Shown: one piece after another, positions 1 through 9,055 of the stretch
Layout of the letters: every line of letters starts with the position of its first letter
Numbering within the stretch: the first letter of the stretch is position 1
NCBI RefSeq assembly: GCF_003149245.1
Contig: NZ_QGDL01000003.1
Location: 310,001-374,000, forward strand
Origin: Faecalicatena orotica
GTDB lineage: Bacteria > Bacillota > Clostridia > Lachnospirales > Lachnospiraceae
Reading direction: 5' to 3'
Length of the DNA: 64,000 nucleotides
Made by a program: the position numbers and the translations under genes
Notes under the pieces: generated by a model
Databases searched by the model: none
Told to the model about the DNA's origin: nothing
The model's input: the letters and a program-made list of their open reading frames with translations, nothing else

Positions 1-1557
1 TACTTCATGTACACCAACCTGTTTGTTTTTATTAAAGTTAAAACTAATCATATACCCTTTACTTTTCTTGTAATCCTCCAGATATTCAGCTAATTGTTCC
101 TCTCCTCGGCGATTATACTCATCTCCATGCCATATCTTCATTTCAATGATTGACTGCTCGCCTCGATAATCAACAATCACATCTGTACGCCGCATTCCTC
201 TTGTTCTGAACTCAATATAATAATTCCCAATTCCATTGATTATAGGCCTGAGATAAAGCAGGAAATATTTTCTGCCCTCTTCTTCTAAAAATGTTTCATC
301 ACTATCGGCATACAATTCTGTGAAATGCTCCACAAACTTCTCTAATATCAGCCGCATATTTAATTGTCCACCTGTAATAAACTGGTTTTTGTCCTTTAAA
401 GATGCTTTATAGATATCTTTCTCGTGCATCTCGTTTGCAGATAGGTAGTAATTATAGAGTAATGTATCAAATATCCTGTTCGCCGGCTCTACCATTCCAT
501 CCCTATTTTTAACAAAGCCAAACATTGATGCAATATCAATAGCCGGATTCATTGGATTATACGCAATCCCTCTGCCTGAAAACAACAGGGCATACAGCAT
601 TTCGTCCATTTCCGGATAAGTCGTCAGTTTATGAATCAATGATTCGAACAATGTATTCTTTTCCTGCAAAAGAATCCTTTCAGCCTCCAGAAATCCCGAT
701 TTGCTCCATGCTGACCGCTTATCCGGATATTTTTCACTGCCGGAAACTCTTTCATCTATAATCTTGCAAAGACGTGAAACCAAATAAGGATAACCAGATG
801 TATAATTAGATATCATCCCTGCCATCTCCATGACATCCATACCTGTATGCCAGTCTTCTTCATATTTCTCCAGCATCTCTGCAATTCCGTCCATTGACAG
901 GCTCATATCCACATTGAAATCAGCAGCAATATTCCAAGGACTATTATATTGCTGTTCCTCATCACCACGCATCTTTAGTTTCAAATTCTTAATGTCGTGT
1001 ACTCCTGCTAAAATAACTGACTGGAAAGTAGGACGGTCAATTCGTTTCAGATATTTATCTCTTAACATTCCAAGAAAACTTAAAAATGTTGTGCTTCCAC
1101 TCGCCTGATCCACCTCGTCAATTATTAGAATAATCGGCTTTACGCTATCCCTGCACATCTGTGAAATCACATTTGAATATTCCCTGAAAGACAGCTGCTT
1201 CTCGCCTTTTGCATACTCAGATAAGATCTGAAAAGTCTCTTTCGGAACCTCCGTTGTTTCCCCATACTCAATCGTATCACATAGGAGTCCGCTAAATTCC
1301 CTGCAGAAATTGGTGTCATTCCTGTAAACAAAGTCACCCATCCCCTCAAAACTAATTGAAAATACAATATAATCTGGGGAAAGCGCCCGCACAAGCTGAC
1401 GAATAGTCGTTGTTTTCCCATACTGTCTCGCCCTGTTGATCGTAAAATATTTCCCGGCATCTACAAGATTCTTAATTTCCCTTAACTGCCTGTTGACCTC
1501 AACCATGTAATGTAAATCCGGCAGGCAGACACCTTCCGTATTAAAATACTTGCCCAT
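1..1557 (-). CDS. AAA-like ATPase with C-terminal PD-(D/E)XK-type domain (partial)
   Basis: The gene reads leftward and is still open at base 1, so its C-terminus lies outside the window. ATG at 1557 follows an AGGAG box 8-9 nt upstream. The N-terminus (about residues 35-55) carries a P-loop-like INRARQYGKTTT, followed by a Walker-B-like IILIIDEVDQ near residue 150, typical of the AAA-like (AAA_35) proteins common in Lachnospiraceae. Close to the visible end is TDVIVDYRGEQSIIEMKIW, which fits the D-(x)n-ExK core of a PD-(D/E)XK nuclease fold. The biological role of this family is unknown; some homologues carry misleading esterase names. It stands alone, about 200 bp downstream of the alpha-galactosidase gene on the same strand. 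Family call fairly sure, function unknown. Confidence 0.75.
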   Translation of the reverse strand, partial: MGKYFNTEGVCLPDLHYMVEVNRQLREIKNLVDAGKYFTINRARQYGKTTTIRQLVRALSPDYIVFSISFEGMGDFVYRNDTNFCREFSGLLCDTIEYGETTEVPKETFQILSEYAKGEKQLSFREYSNVISQMCRDSVKPIILIIDEVDQASGSTTFLSFLGMLRDKYLKRIDRPTFQSVILAGVHDIKNLKLKMRGDEEQQYNSPWNIAADFNVDMSLSMDGIAEMLEKYEEDWHTGMDVMEMAGMISNYTSGYPYLVSRLCKIIDERVSGSEKYPDKRSAWSKSGFLEAERILLQEKNTLFESLIHKLTTYPEMDEMLYALLFSGRGIAYNPMNPAIDIASMFGFVKNRDGMVEPANRIFDTLLYNYYLSANEMHEKDIYKASLKDKNQFITGGQLNMRLILEKFVEHFTELYADSDETFLEEEGRKYFLLYLRPIINGIGNYYIEFRTRGMRRTDVIVDYRGEQSIIEMKIWHGDEYNRRGEEQLAEYLEDYKKSKGYMISFNFNKNKQVGVHEV

Positions 1558-1762
1558 GCTGCACACTCCTGTTTTCCAATACTGCTTATTTTCCACTGTA
1601 CTGATTACATTATACGGCATTCCAACTTATAGCACAATCATTTGTTCCAAACCTTATCAAAAGGATACTGTGCTTATAAAATAATTGTATCTACTCATTA
1701 AAAACCACCAAGTACAGAGCCCAAAGTCTTCGGGAGTATATTCAGGATATCAGCATACTCTC

Positions 1763-3988
1763 CTATTCCCTTGCTTTGAGCACAAAGATTTTTGAATCAA
1801 AGTCCCCACATATAGATCCGTCATGAGGAAGTTCACCACAAGACGCATCCGTGGTAATCAATCCTAAGTTCATCAGTTCATCGCCATAATTTTCTGTATG
1901 GTTAGTCAGATTTAAATAACAGCAGTCAGGATTCAATCCTTGAAGCCTAATACGGCTATATGGAAGGTTGGCTCCGTTTAATACGCGGTACCAGCCAACC
2001 ACAGCTGTTTTCTTGTCTTCGCTTACGTCCATCCATGCTGTCACGTTGTCTTCAAACGGGCTCTTCAGGCGGTAAAATGTACCGAATTGAATTAATTTCC
2101 GGTATTCCTTCATGAAAGCAATCTGCTGTTTTACTTCCTCCTGTTCTTCTTCAGTCAGTCTGTTGAGGTCAAGCTCATATCCAAATGTTCCAAAGTAAGC
2201 CACATTTGCCCTTGTATGAAGAGGGGTTTCCCGAAGTACCTGATGGTTCGGAGTCACTGAAACATGGCTTCCCATACTGCTGATTGGGTAGCACAGAGAG
2301 GTGCCGTACTGTATTTTCAGGCGTTCTACCGCATCGGTATCGTCACTTGTCCATGCCTGGGGTGCATAATACAGCATTCCGGGATCAAACCTCCCTCCGC
2401 CGCTTGCGCAGGACTCGAACAGGACATGGGGGAATTCACTGGTCAGTCTTTCGTACAGATCATAAACACCGAGTATATACCGGTGGAAGACCTCTCCCTG
2501 ACGGTCCGCGGGCAGTGCCCCGCTATAGCATTCTGTTATGCTCCGGTTCATATCCCATTTAATATAGGATACTTTGGCTTCTGAAAGGATTTTTGCCATC
2601 ATGTCATGGATGCAGTCCACTACTTCTTTTCTGGAAAAATCAAGTACATACTGGTTCCTTCCGTGAGAAATGCTGCGTCCGGGAGTCTTTAAAATCCAGT
2701 CAGGATGGGCACGGTAAAGGTCAGAATCAGCGTTAACCATCTCCGGCTCAAACCACAGGCCGAATTTCAAGCCCAGATTTTCGATCTTCTCGGCAAGTCC
2801 GGTAATTCCATTCGGCAGCCGCTCAAGATTTGCAACCCAGTCTCCAAGACCCGCATAGTCGTTGCTGCGTGCACCAAACCAGCCGTCATCCAGAACAAAG
2901 AGCTCCACGCCGCTTTCTTTCGCTTTTTTTGCAATTGTCACAAGCTTATCCTCTGTGAAGTCAAAATAAGTGGCCTCCCAATTGTTATTCAGGATAGGAC
3001 GCTCCTTATCTCTCCAATAACCCCTGACAAGGCGTTTCTGATAGAGTTTGTGGAAGGTCTGGCTCATTTTGTTCAGTCCGTCGGAAGAATATACCATAAC
3101 AGCTTCCGGTGTCTGGAAGGTTTCCCCAAGATCCAGTTTCCAGTCAAAACCGCAGGGATTGATTCCCATCAATATGCGGGTAGTGTCATGAGTATCCACT
3201 TCTGCCTGTGCAAGAAAATTCCCACTGTATATCAGGCTGAATCCAATTGCCTCGCCGTGAGATTCATCGGCATTTGGACGTTTTAGTATAAGAAACGGAT
3301 TATGTTCGTGGGAGGAATTGCCGCGCAGGCTGTCTATGGCCTGAATCCCCTGCTCCAGTTTCCTTGTTTTCATATGGCGTTCCCTCGCCCAGGCTCCTGA
3401 GAACTGGATCCATTCATAGTCTTTATCCGGCAGGTCCATGCACAGGCTCATTGCCCGTGTAAGATGCACTGGCTCATTGCCCTCATTGGTGAGTCTGGCG
3501 CTTCTGGCCAGAGCACCGCCTCTGACAAATACTGTATAAAAGAGTTCCAGCTTTATATGGGTAACCGGGTCTTTTAAAACCAATTGTAAGGTCTCAGCTT
3601 CCCCGTCATCCTCGGTATAGGTTGCAGGCAGCCCTGCGAGGGCAGGTTTGCCCGGAATGATATGGTAACTTTCATATTGGAAATCACTGAGGCGGCTGCC
3701 GTTCTCCTGCGAAATTTCAACGGCCGGATGCCTGTAATCCGTCGTGCCATATACACCGTACTCCTGCTTTACATGCTCCAGCGAAAACAAAATGTCACCC
3801 TCATAAGGATGTGAACTCATTGGGCGGGGACACATCTCAAGCAGATAAGAAAAGTTATCCTTGTCATGGATTTTTCTGCCAAAATAAAGCTGCCCCATAT
3901 GTCTGTTAGGCAGTACGGTGGTGATATAGCTTATCGTGTCGTTGTATAAGTGAAAGGTCTGTGTGCCTTCATGGTATATGATACTCAT
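1763..3988 (-). CDS. Alpha-galactosidase, GH36
   Basis: Predicted cytoplasmic alpha-galactosidase hydrolysing terminal alpha-1,6-galactose from raffinose-family sugars, melibiose or galactosides. The start at 3988 is chosen because AGGAGG lies 7 nt upstream; an upstream in-frame ATG at 4015 overlaps the previous gene and has no such site. The 741-residue product has usual GH36 length. KWDMNR (D about 479) is the GH36 nucleophile motif and WTSDDTD (D about 549) the acid/base motif, with SCASGGGRFD between them; LDDGWFG and WFEPEMV are further family signatures. No signal peptide is visible. It sits 19 bp downstream of a GPH symporter and below an AraC regulator, forming an uptake-plus-hydrolysis unit. 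An imperfect GGGAGTAT...ATACTCTCC hairpin spans the stop region. High confidence in family, moderate in exact substrate. Confidence 0.93.
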   Translation of the reverse strand: MSIIYHEGTQTFHLYNDTISYITTVLPNRHMGQLYFGRKIHDKDNFSYLLEMCPRPMSSHPYEGDILFSLEHVKQEYGVYGTTDYRHPAVEISQENGSRLSDFQYESYHIIPGKPALAGLPATYTEDDGEAETLQLVLKDPVTHIKLELFYTVFVRGGALARSARLTNEGNEPVHLTRAMSLCMDLPDKDYEWIQFSGAWARERHMKTRKLEQGIQAIDSLRGNSSHEHNPFLILKRPNADESHGEAIGFSLIYSGNFLAQAEVDTHDTTRILMGINPCGFDWKLDLGETFQTPEAVMVYSSDGLNKMSQTFHKLYQKRLVRGYWRDKERPILNNNWEATYFDFTEDKLVTIAKKAKESGVELFVLDDGWFGARSNDYAGLGDWVANLERLPNGITGLAEKIENLGLKFGLWFEPEMVNADSDLYRAHPDWILKTPGRSISHGRNQYVLDFSRKEVVDCIHDMMAKILSEAKVSYIKWDMNRSITECYSGALPADRQGEVFHRYILGVYDLYERLTSEFPHVLFESCASGGGRFDPGMLYYAPQAWTSDDTDAVERLKIQYGTSLCYPISSMGSHVSVTPNHQVLRETPLHTRANVAYFGTFGYELDLNRLTEEEQEEVKQQIAFMKEYRKLIQFGTFYRLKSPFEDNVTAWMDVSEDKKTAVVGWYRVLNGANLPYSRIRLQGLNPDCCYLNLTNHTENYGDELMNLGLITTDASCGELPHDGSICGDFDSKIFVLKARE

Positions 3989-4007
3989 AATGATCCTCCT
4001 GCTGAAT

Positions 4008-5438
4008 TTATACATTCATTCCAATTTTTTTCTGTGCTGCATGTATGGCATTTACTTTTTCTGTAACTTCTGCCATTGTTTTTCCTTTTAGCTTATAAAA
4101 CTTCCTGTAAATGCAATAGCTCATTATGATGAGTATGATCGGTATCACAATCATCAATACTCTGATACCGAGGAGTGTTCCTGCCGTCTGAACAGCGGCT
4201 TTTGCATTGTATCCAATGATCTGAAGCCCTATGCCTGTAAGTCCGCCTGCCGCTGCCATGGCAGCTTTCATGAGAAAAGTCTGGGTGGAACAGGTAACGC
4301 TTTCATTGCGGACTCCGAATTTAACCTCTCCATAGTCAATGACATCGGCCATACAGCAGGTTGTAACTCCCAGAGATAAGCCAGAACCGAAGAAAAGGAA
4401 CGCACAGCAGATAATGACTACAATTTTACTGGAGGGTGCGATAAATCCCATGATTCCTAAGGCACTAAGACCAATAATCGGCAATATACATGCGAGTCCG
4501 AATACTTTTTGCCGGCTGATCATCCCCGCGATTTTAGGAAAACAGATAAGGCCGAGCATTTCTGCAATAATCGCAAACCCAAAAATGGAGTAAAGGTATT
4601 CATTGCCGCAGACATTTTTAAAATAATATACCGCAAAACCTTTGGCTATCTGTGTACAGAGATTATATGTCAGCAGCAAACCGATGAATGCAAGGAGCTG
4701 GTCATTCTTGACGATGATGTGCAGTGCCTGGCGCAGGCTTGTTTTTTGGACGTTAGAATCCAATGTTGAATCTTCTTTTACATTAAAAACAGTAATTCCA
4801 ATGGTTATGATAAATATAACAGCAATGGTAATCGCGAATATGGTAAACCCTTGTTCATGGTACAGGTTGTCGTTACCAGTCAATTTGTTAAGTCCATTGA
4901 TAATATATAGTCCAAATGTAGCAACAATAAATCCTGCAAAACTTGCAAAAAACCGGGGAATAACGGAAACCCTTTCACGTTCACGGGGGTCATTGGTCAG
5001 ATTAGGCAGCCATGACCAGTAAGGGACATCCATAATGGTATAAGTCATCCCATACACTATATAAACCACGGCAACATAGACATACAAGGCAGTCCCCTTC
5101 AGCCCGCAGCTTGTAAACAAAAATACAAAAACTACGGAATTAACTAATGTTCCGACGATAAGCCAGATTCTGAATTTTCCGAATCTGGTACGGGTATTAT
5201 CAACTATCATCCCCATAATCGGGTCGTTAACAGCATCCCAGATACGTGCCACAAAAAAGAGTGTGCCTACGAAAGCCGGTGCAAGGTACAGTGTATCCGT
5301 TAAATATAGCATCAGAAAGGAACCGACCATATTCACTATAGCATCCTTGCCGATGGCACCGACGCCGAAACATAACTTTTCACGTGTAGATACGTGTTTA
5401 TACTGCGGCACAGAAGCCTGTTTACCTGTTGTACTCAT
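4008..5438 (-). CDS. GPH-family glycoside:cation symporter (MFS)
   Basis: A 476-residue polytopic membrane protein of the glycoside-pentoside-hexuronide:cation symporter family (MelB/YicJ type). Signs are the repeated hydrophobic helices, the MelB-like region ARIWDAVNDPIMGMIVDNT near residues 65-85 and the cytoplasmic loop containing RTRFGKFRIW. The start at 5438 is preferred over an in-frame ATG at 5453 because GGAGG lies 8 nt upstream of it. It probably imports an alpha-galactoside or another glycoside hydrolysed by the GH36 enzyme encoded 19 bp downstream. The AraC regulator gene lies just upstream on the same strand. Substrate and coupling ion cannot be read from sequence. Confidence 0.9.
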   Translation of the reverse strand: MSTTGKQASVPQYKHVSTREKLCFGVGAIGKDAIVNMVGSFLMLYLTDTLYLAPAFVGTLFFVARIWDAVNDPIMGMIVDNTRTRFGKFRIWLIVGTLVNSVVFVFLFTSCGLKGTALYVYVAVVYIVYGMTYTIMDVPYWSWLPNLTNDPRERERVSVIPRFFASFAGFIVATFGLYIINGLNKLTGNDNLYHEQGFTIFAITIAVIFIITIGITVFNVKEDSTLDSNVQKTSLRQALHIIVKNDQLLAFIGLLLTYNLCTQIAKGFAVYYFKNVCGNEYLYSIFGFAIIAEMLGLICFPKIAGMISRQKVFGLACILPIIGLSALGIMGFIAPSSKIVVIICCAFLFFGSGLSLGVTTCCMADVIDYGEVKFGVRNESVTCSTQTFLMKAAMAAAGGLTGIGLQIIGYNAKAAVQTAGTLLGIRVLMIVIPIILIIMSYCIYRKFYKLKGKTMAEVTEKVNAIHAAQKKIGMNV

Positions 5439-5576
5439 AAAAATTTCCTCCATATCCTATTTCTTAAATTATGATTGGGGAAACTGCGCATATTTCCTTC
5501 GATATAGGTAATTATAGACAGGATTTTAGAATTGGGTTAGAATGATTTGTTAAGAAAAACAGTCAAAATGTTAAAT

Positions 5577-5605
5577 AACTGCAGACTACAAAAGAGTCTG
5601 CAGTT
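5577..5605. promoter_or_regulatory. 11-bp inverted repeat overlapping AraC-gene stop
   Basis: Perfect 11-bp arms (AACTGCAGACT / AGTCTGCAGTT) separated by 7 nt. The stop codon of the upstream AraC gene (5586-5588) lies within it, and the symporter gene starts 139 bp further on. There is no clean T-tract on either side, so it could be an operator or a weak terminator between regulator and symporter. Confidence 0.5.
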
Positions 5606-6494
5606 CATCCAGCCTGTCACGATTTTTAATCAGGCTGTCCTTGACCTCCTGCCGGTGATTGCGCCGATAGCTTGAAGGCGTAATTCCGGTTTGGGCTTTG
5701 AACATTTTAGAAAAGATCAGGGCATCCTTGTAACCGCAGGACATGGCAACACCCTCAATTGAAAGTTCTGTGAGGACAAGAAGCTCTGTTGCGCGTGTCA
5801 GTCGGAAATTCGTCAGATACTCCTGTACAGACATACCAAGGTTTTGCTGAAACAGGGTATAAAGATAACTGCGGTTTATGCAGACATAGTCTGCAATGTC
5901 TGATATATGGAGCGGGTTCGAATAATTATTTTGTATATACTCAATTGCCTGCCGTACATACCTGTTTTCTTTACTTTCCTTTTTCCCAGAGGGGATTTCG
6001 ATATCCTTTGTCAAAATGGCAAAAAAGGAATAGAGCAGGCTTTCTAAAAGATATTGGTTGGATATTGTGGAAGTGTTATTCTTCAGCATATTCAGGACCG
6101 TAAGCTTTAACTCAGCCCCCCTGCTGCAGCTAAAAACAGGCTGGCTGCTATTCAGCCCCAAATCTCTTAAATAATCCTCCGCATTATTCCCTGCAAATCC
6201 AATCCAAAGATAGGACCAGGGATCTTTTTCATCGGCCTGATAAAATGTCTGAATATCAGGCACAATCAAAAAGCCCTGTCCTGCTTTCAAATCATACCGT
6301 GTATTGCTTATATGATAACATCCTCTTCCTTTTAATATGTAATGAATAATGTAGTTAGGGCGCACAGCCGGACCGAAACTATGTAATGGGGAACAATCCG
6401 CATAACCGCAAAAGCATAAGTATAAATCACCAAATTTCCTGTCAGAAAGTTTCATCTCATAACAATTTTTCATTGGTCTGTCTTCTTTTGCCAT
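5586..6494 (-). CDS. AraC-family transcriptional regulator
   Basis: 302 residues. The N-terminal half is an AraC-type cupin sensor (YIIHYILKGRGCYHI near residues 48-62). The C-terminal ~100 residues form the double helix-turn-helix, with the typical second-helix text GVAMSCGYKDALIFSKMFK followed by GITPSSYR. The start at 6494 has AGGAGG 8 nt upstream. It resembles MsmR/RafR-type activators of alpha-galactoside genes and is the upstream gene of the unit with the GPH symporter and GH36 alpha-galactosidase, which it likely controls. A promoter-like pair lies just upstream. Ligand unknown. Confidence 0.88.
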   Translation of the reverse strand: MAKEDRPMKNCYEMKLSDRKFGDLYLCFCGYADCSPLHSFGPAVRPNYIIHYILKGRGCYHISNTRYDLKAGQGFLIVPDIQTFYQADEKDPWSYLWIGFAGNNAEDYLRDLGLNSSQPVFSCSRGAELKLTVLNMLKNNTSTISNQYLLESLLYSFFAILTKDIEIPSGKKESKENRYVRQAIEYIQNNYSNPLHISDIADYVCINRSYLYTLFQQNLGMSVQEYLTNFRLTRATELLVLTELSIEGVAMSCGYKDALIFSKMFKAQTGITPSSYRRNHRQEVKDSLIKNRDRLDELQTLL

Positions 6495-6527
6495 TGATCT
6501 GCCTCCTTTGTAAAATAGCTTATATTT

Positions 6528-6556
6528 ATTTTACATTGGAGTTTTAGCATTTGCAA
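6528..6556 (-). promoter_or_regulatory. Putative sigma-A promoter of AraC gene
   Basis: On the minus strand TTGCAA (6551-6556), a 17-bp spacer and TAAAAT (6528-6533), 33 bp before the AraC start codon. Confidence 0.5.
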
Positions 6557-6585
6557 GGAAGAGATCAGCTATCACTTTTTTTACA

Positions 6586-7644
6586 CTATTCAAAATCAAC
6601 CGATTTCTTCGTCCTCGCCGACTCCCTGACTGCTTCCATCAGCCTTAACACTCTCCGTACTTCAGGAACCTTCACGAAAAATTCTTCTTCGCCGTGGTAA
6701 GCCTTTATAAACTGCTCGAAATAGTTTTCATGGCATGTATGAACCTCCGGCAGTTCTTCTGTTACAATCAAGCCTTCTCTTGGATTGCCAAATGACCTCG
6801 TTGGTCCTGCCGCCGTCATTGTCCTTGAGCCTTTGACGTTCGTCAGCAGTCCGGTTGTTCTGACAATCCTGCCTTCCGGGTCGAACCCGTCTACATAAGC
6901 AGAACCTTCGTTTCCGCCCATGAACCAGTGACGTTCGAACCATTTCGGCTGATCTTTTAAGTAGTAAGTTCCCAGTTCAACCTCTGCCGTGATTCCATTT
7001 TCAAATACAAGCTGAATATTAAAGAAGTCGTCCACTTCTTCATTTATTACATTCTTCATAGTGGCAAACACAGAAGTCACTTTTGCATCGATCATCCAGA
7101 GAAGCTGGTCTAACAAGTGAACACCCCAGTCGAATAACATTCCGCCGCCTTCTGAAATATAAACGTGCCAGTCATGCATGTTACCGTTGAATCCATATAA
7201 CTGGTTCTTAATTGTAAAGATATCGCCTAACGCTTTTTGATCATAGATTTCTTTGATTGTCCTGAAATCCGGATCGAACCTTCTCTGCTGGTGTACCGTA
7301 AATTTCACACCATTTTCGTTCACAGCTTTCATCATCTCGTCTAGCTCTGCTACACTCATAGCGACCGGCTTTTCACAGATGATATCTTTTTTCGCATTGG
7401 CTGCCTTTGTTACAAGGTCAAGATGCTGGTTATTGTTGGCAGCAATGATCACTACCTGTATATCCGGATTCGCAAGCATTTCTTCCGCTGAATTGTACCG
7501 GATGATTCCTTCCTTTACATCTTCCAGCTGTTTCGGCTGGATATCACAGATTCCGGTTACTTCGATTCCATCCATCTGAGTCAGCATGGTCTCGTGCTCG
7601 TGTCCCATAAAACCGTGTCCGATAATACCAAATTTTATACTCAT
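6586..7644 (-). CDS. Gfo/Idh/MocA-family oxidoreductase
   Basis: 352-residue NAD(P)-dependent sugar oxidoreductase. The N-terminal Rossmann fold shows GIIGHGFMG, followed by the family lysine motif CEKPVA (about residue 93) and a C-terminal alpha/beta dimer domain with GGGMLFDWGVHLLDQ. AGAAGGAA lies 7-8 nt before the ATG. It is the last gene of an eight-gene operon with DUF6379 and TIM-barrel genes. In C-glycoside degraders such as the puerarin-degrading gut strain PUE, an enzyme of this family (DgpA) oxidises C3 of the glucosyl group before C-C cleavage. This gene could do that, or reduce the released 3-oxo-sugar. Which of the two oxidoreductases here does which step cannot be told. Confidence 0.88.
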   Translation of the reverse strand: MSIKFGIIGHGFMGHEHETMLTQMDGIEVTGICDIQPKQLEDVKEGIIRYNSAEEMLANPDIQVVIIAANNNQHLDLVTKAANAKKDIICEKPVAMSVAELDEMMKAVNENGVKFTVHQQRRFDPDFRTIKEIYDQKALGDIFTIKNQLYGFNGNMHDWHVYISEGGGMLFDWGVHLLDQLLWMIDAKVTSVFATMKNVINEEVDDFFNIQLVFENGITAEVELGTYYLKDQPKWFERHWFMGGNEGSAYVDGFDPEGRIVRTTGLLTNVKGSRTMTAAGPTRSFGNPREGLIVTEELPEVHTCHENYFEQFIKAYHGEEEFFVKVPEVRRVLRLMEAVRESARTKKSVDFE

Positions 7645-7705
7645 TTTTGTTTCCTTCTTTCTATCATTTTATGTTGTCCGTTAAAGTCATGCTGCTTGCC
7701 TGACC

Positions 7706-8146
7706 CTATACAATCAGAAGATGTCTGTGGTTCACGTGATGCCCGAATTCAGGCATAAAAATCTCACTTTCTTCATCCGGGTCCAGTGTATCCTGCATCA
7801 TAGGAGGCATGTATGAAGATGTAAAACAGAAGCCATATGTAATATCATGAAAGCCCTGTGCCAGTCCGCCTTCTTTCTGAACCTTTAATACCGCAGGTGT
7901 GGTAACCGCCCAATGGGTATCATAGTTGGTTTTCATTTCTTCATAAGTATAGTCTTCGCCTTTGATATTCCAGATGATGTCTTCTTTTTCATACCTTTGA
8001 CCGTCTACAATCAAGGTGCCCGGCCTTAACTGGCTTAAAAATACTCCACGGTAATAAGGAAGCCTTATCTTCATTTGAAAGCCTGTTATCTTCCCGTCCT
8101 TTTTTATATTGCGAAATCCCACTGACTGGATTACTTCTCGTTCCAT
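7706..8146 (-). CDS. DUF6379 protein, C-glycoside deglycosidase beta-like subunit
   Basis: 146-residue beta-rich protein of the DUF6379 family, the small (beta) subunit of heteromeric C-glycoside deglycosidases (DgpB/CarC type). The shared signature RLPYYRGVFLSQL (about residues 28-40) and the C-terminal SSYMPPM have clear counterparts, RLSYYRGHFLSVI and SPYMPIS, in the second copy at 13518-13943. AGGAGG lies 7 nt before the ATG. It lies 11 bp after the TIM-barrel gene expected to encode its alpha partner. The role in C-C bond cleavage is inferred from family and context; the subunit itself carries no obvious catalytic motif. Confidence 0.8.
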   Translation of the reverse strand: MEREVIQSVGFRNIKKDGKITGFQMKIRLPYYRGVFLSQLRPGTLIVDGQRYEKEDIIWNIKGEDYTYEEMKTNYDTHWAVTTPAVLKVQKEGGLAQGFHDITYGFCFTSSYMPPMMQDTLDPDEESEIFMPEFGHHVNHRHLLIV

Positions 8147-8157
8147 CTTATTTCCTC

Positions 8158-9030
8158 CTAATCCCCAATGTAGTTCTTCAGCATAATGTGCTGTCTGCGA
8201 AGCGTCTGCCCAACCTCATATCCGGGGTCATATTTATCTGCCCCTTCATATTCACTCAGGAGATATCCGTCCCAGTTATGGTCTTTGAGTACTTGAATCA
8301 CTTCTTTATATGGGATCGTTGTCTCTTCGAACTCGTCGTTCATCTGAATGAATTTTGCATGGCAGCAGTAAACATATGGGAGTAATGGGATTAAGTCTTC
8401 CGGGGTGTTCGCCACATAGTTCGGGTCTTTATAGTCATTTTCACCAAACTCTGTGCGGAAAACACTGAAATCAATATTTAAGCCGAAATTTTTTGTACCG
8501 GTTTCTTTCATAAAATCTACATAATCCATTACCATCTTGCTTTTCAGGTTTGTTGGCGTATGGATTTCAGGGCACATCTGAATTCCCAGTTCCTCTGCGA
8601 GCGGAAGAGCCATCTTTATAATTTCTTTCCAGTTTGCCACCGGATCGAGTGCATCCGTAATGACCGGCATCTTTGTTCTCATGACTGTGAATCCAAGCCT
8701 GTGTGCAAGACGCATGTCCCTGGCAAGCATCTCATAGGATTCCTCTGTTGTAAGGTCCCTGAAACCTAACACATGGGAATCAATCCAGTTCCCGTATTCC
8801 ACCGGGACCACCTCGTATTTATCGCAGAGGCGGAACCAGTTTTCCACCCATTCATCTGTCGGATACGGATAGTTTTCGATGTGGGTGTTTGCCAGAATCT
8901 CAATTCCGTGGGCCCCCATATCATGTACATCCTCAAAGCAGTCCTCCAATGTTTTTGTGAGGCCATACTCAGCTGAATAACTATATAATGCCACTCCACG
9001 TTTCGGTCCTTTTCTATCATAATGAAACAT
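8158..9030 (-). CDS. TIM-barrel protein, C-glycoside deglycosidase alpha-like subunit
   Basis: 290-residue sugar phosphate isomerase/epimerase-like (AP endonuclease family 2) TIM barrel. The start at 9030 (ATG) has AGGGG 7 nt upstream; a TTG two codons earlier is less likely. Candidate divalent-metal ligands sit at strand ends in the usual order: E155 and H157 (CPEIHTP), D187 (NIDFSVF), H224 (CCHAKF) and E260 (LLSEYEG). Paired with the DUF6379 gene immediately downstream, it matches the alpha subunit of Mn-dependent C-glycoside deglycosidases (DgpC/CarB type), which cleave the aglycone-sugar C-C bond of 3-oxo-C-glucosides. An ordinary ketose epimerase is the alternative, but would not explain the DUF6379 partner. 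Confidence 0.8.
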   Translation of the reverse strand: MFHYDRKGPKRGVALYSYSAEYGLTKTLEDCFEDVHDMGAHGIEILANTHIENYPYPTDEWVENWFRLCDKYEVVPVEYGNWIDSHVLGFRDLTTEESYEMLARDMRLAHRLGFTVMRTKMPVITDALDPVANWKEIIKMALPLAEELGIQMCPEIHTPTNLKSKMVMDYVDFMKETGTKNFGLNIDFSVFRTEFGENDYKDPNYVANTPEDLIPLLPYVYCCHAKFIQMNDEFEETTIPYKEVIQVLKDHNWDGYLLSEYEGADKYDPGYEVGQTLRRQHIMLKNYIGD

Positions 9031-9055
9031 AATCAATCCCCTATTCTACAAAGTA

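Noticed and set aside
2705-3286. Plus-strand 193-codon frame inside the alpha-galactosidase gene
   Set aside because: Lies wholly within a strong minus-strand GH36 gene with intact motifs, has no ribosome site and no recognisable domain.
5577-5605. Rho-independent terminator
   Set aside because: The stem is perfect but no T-tract follows on the minus strand, so I list it only as a possible operator or weak terminator.
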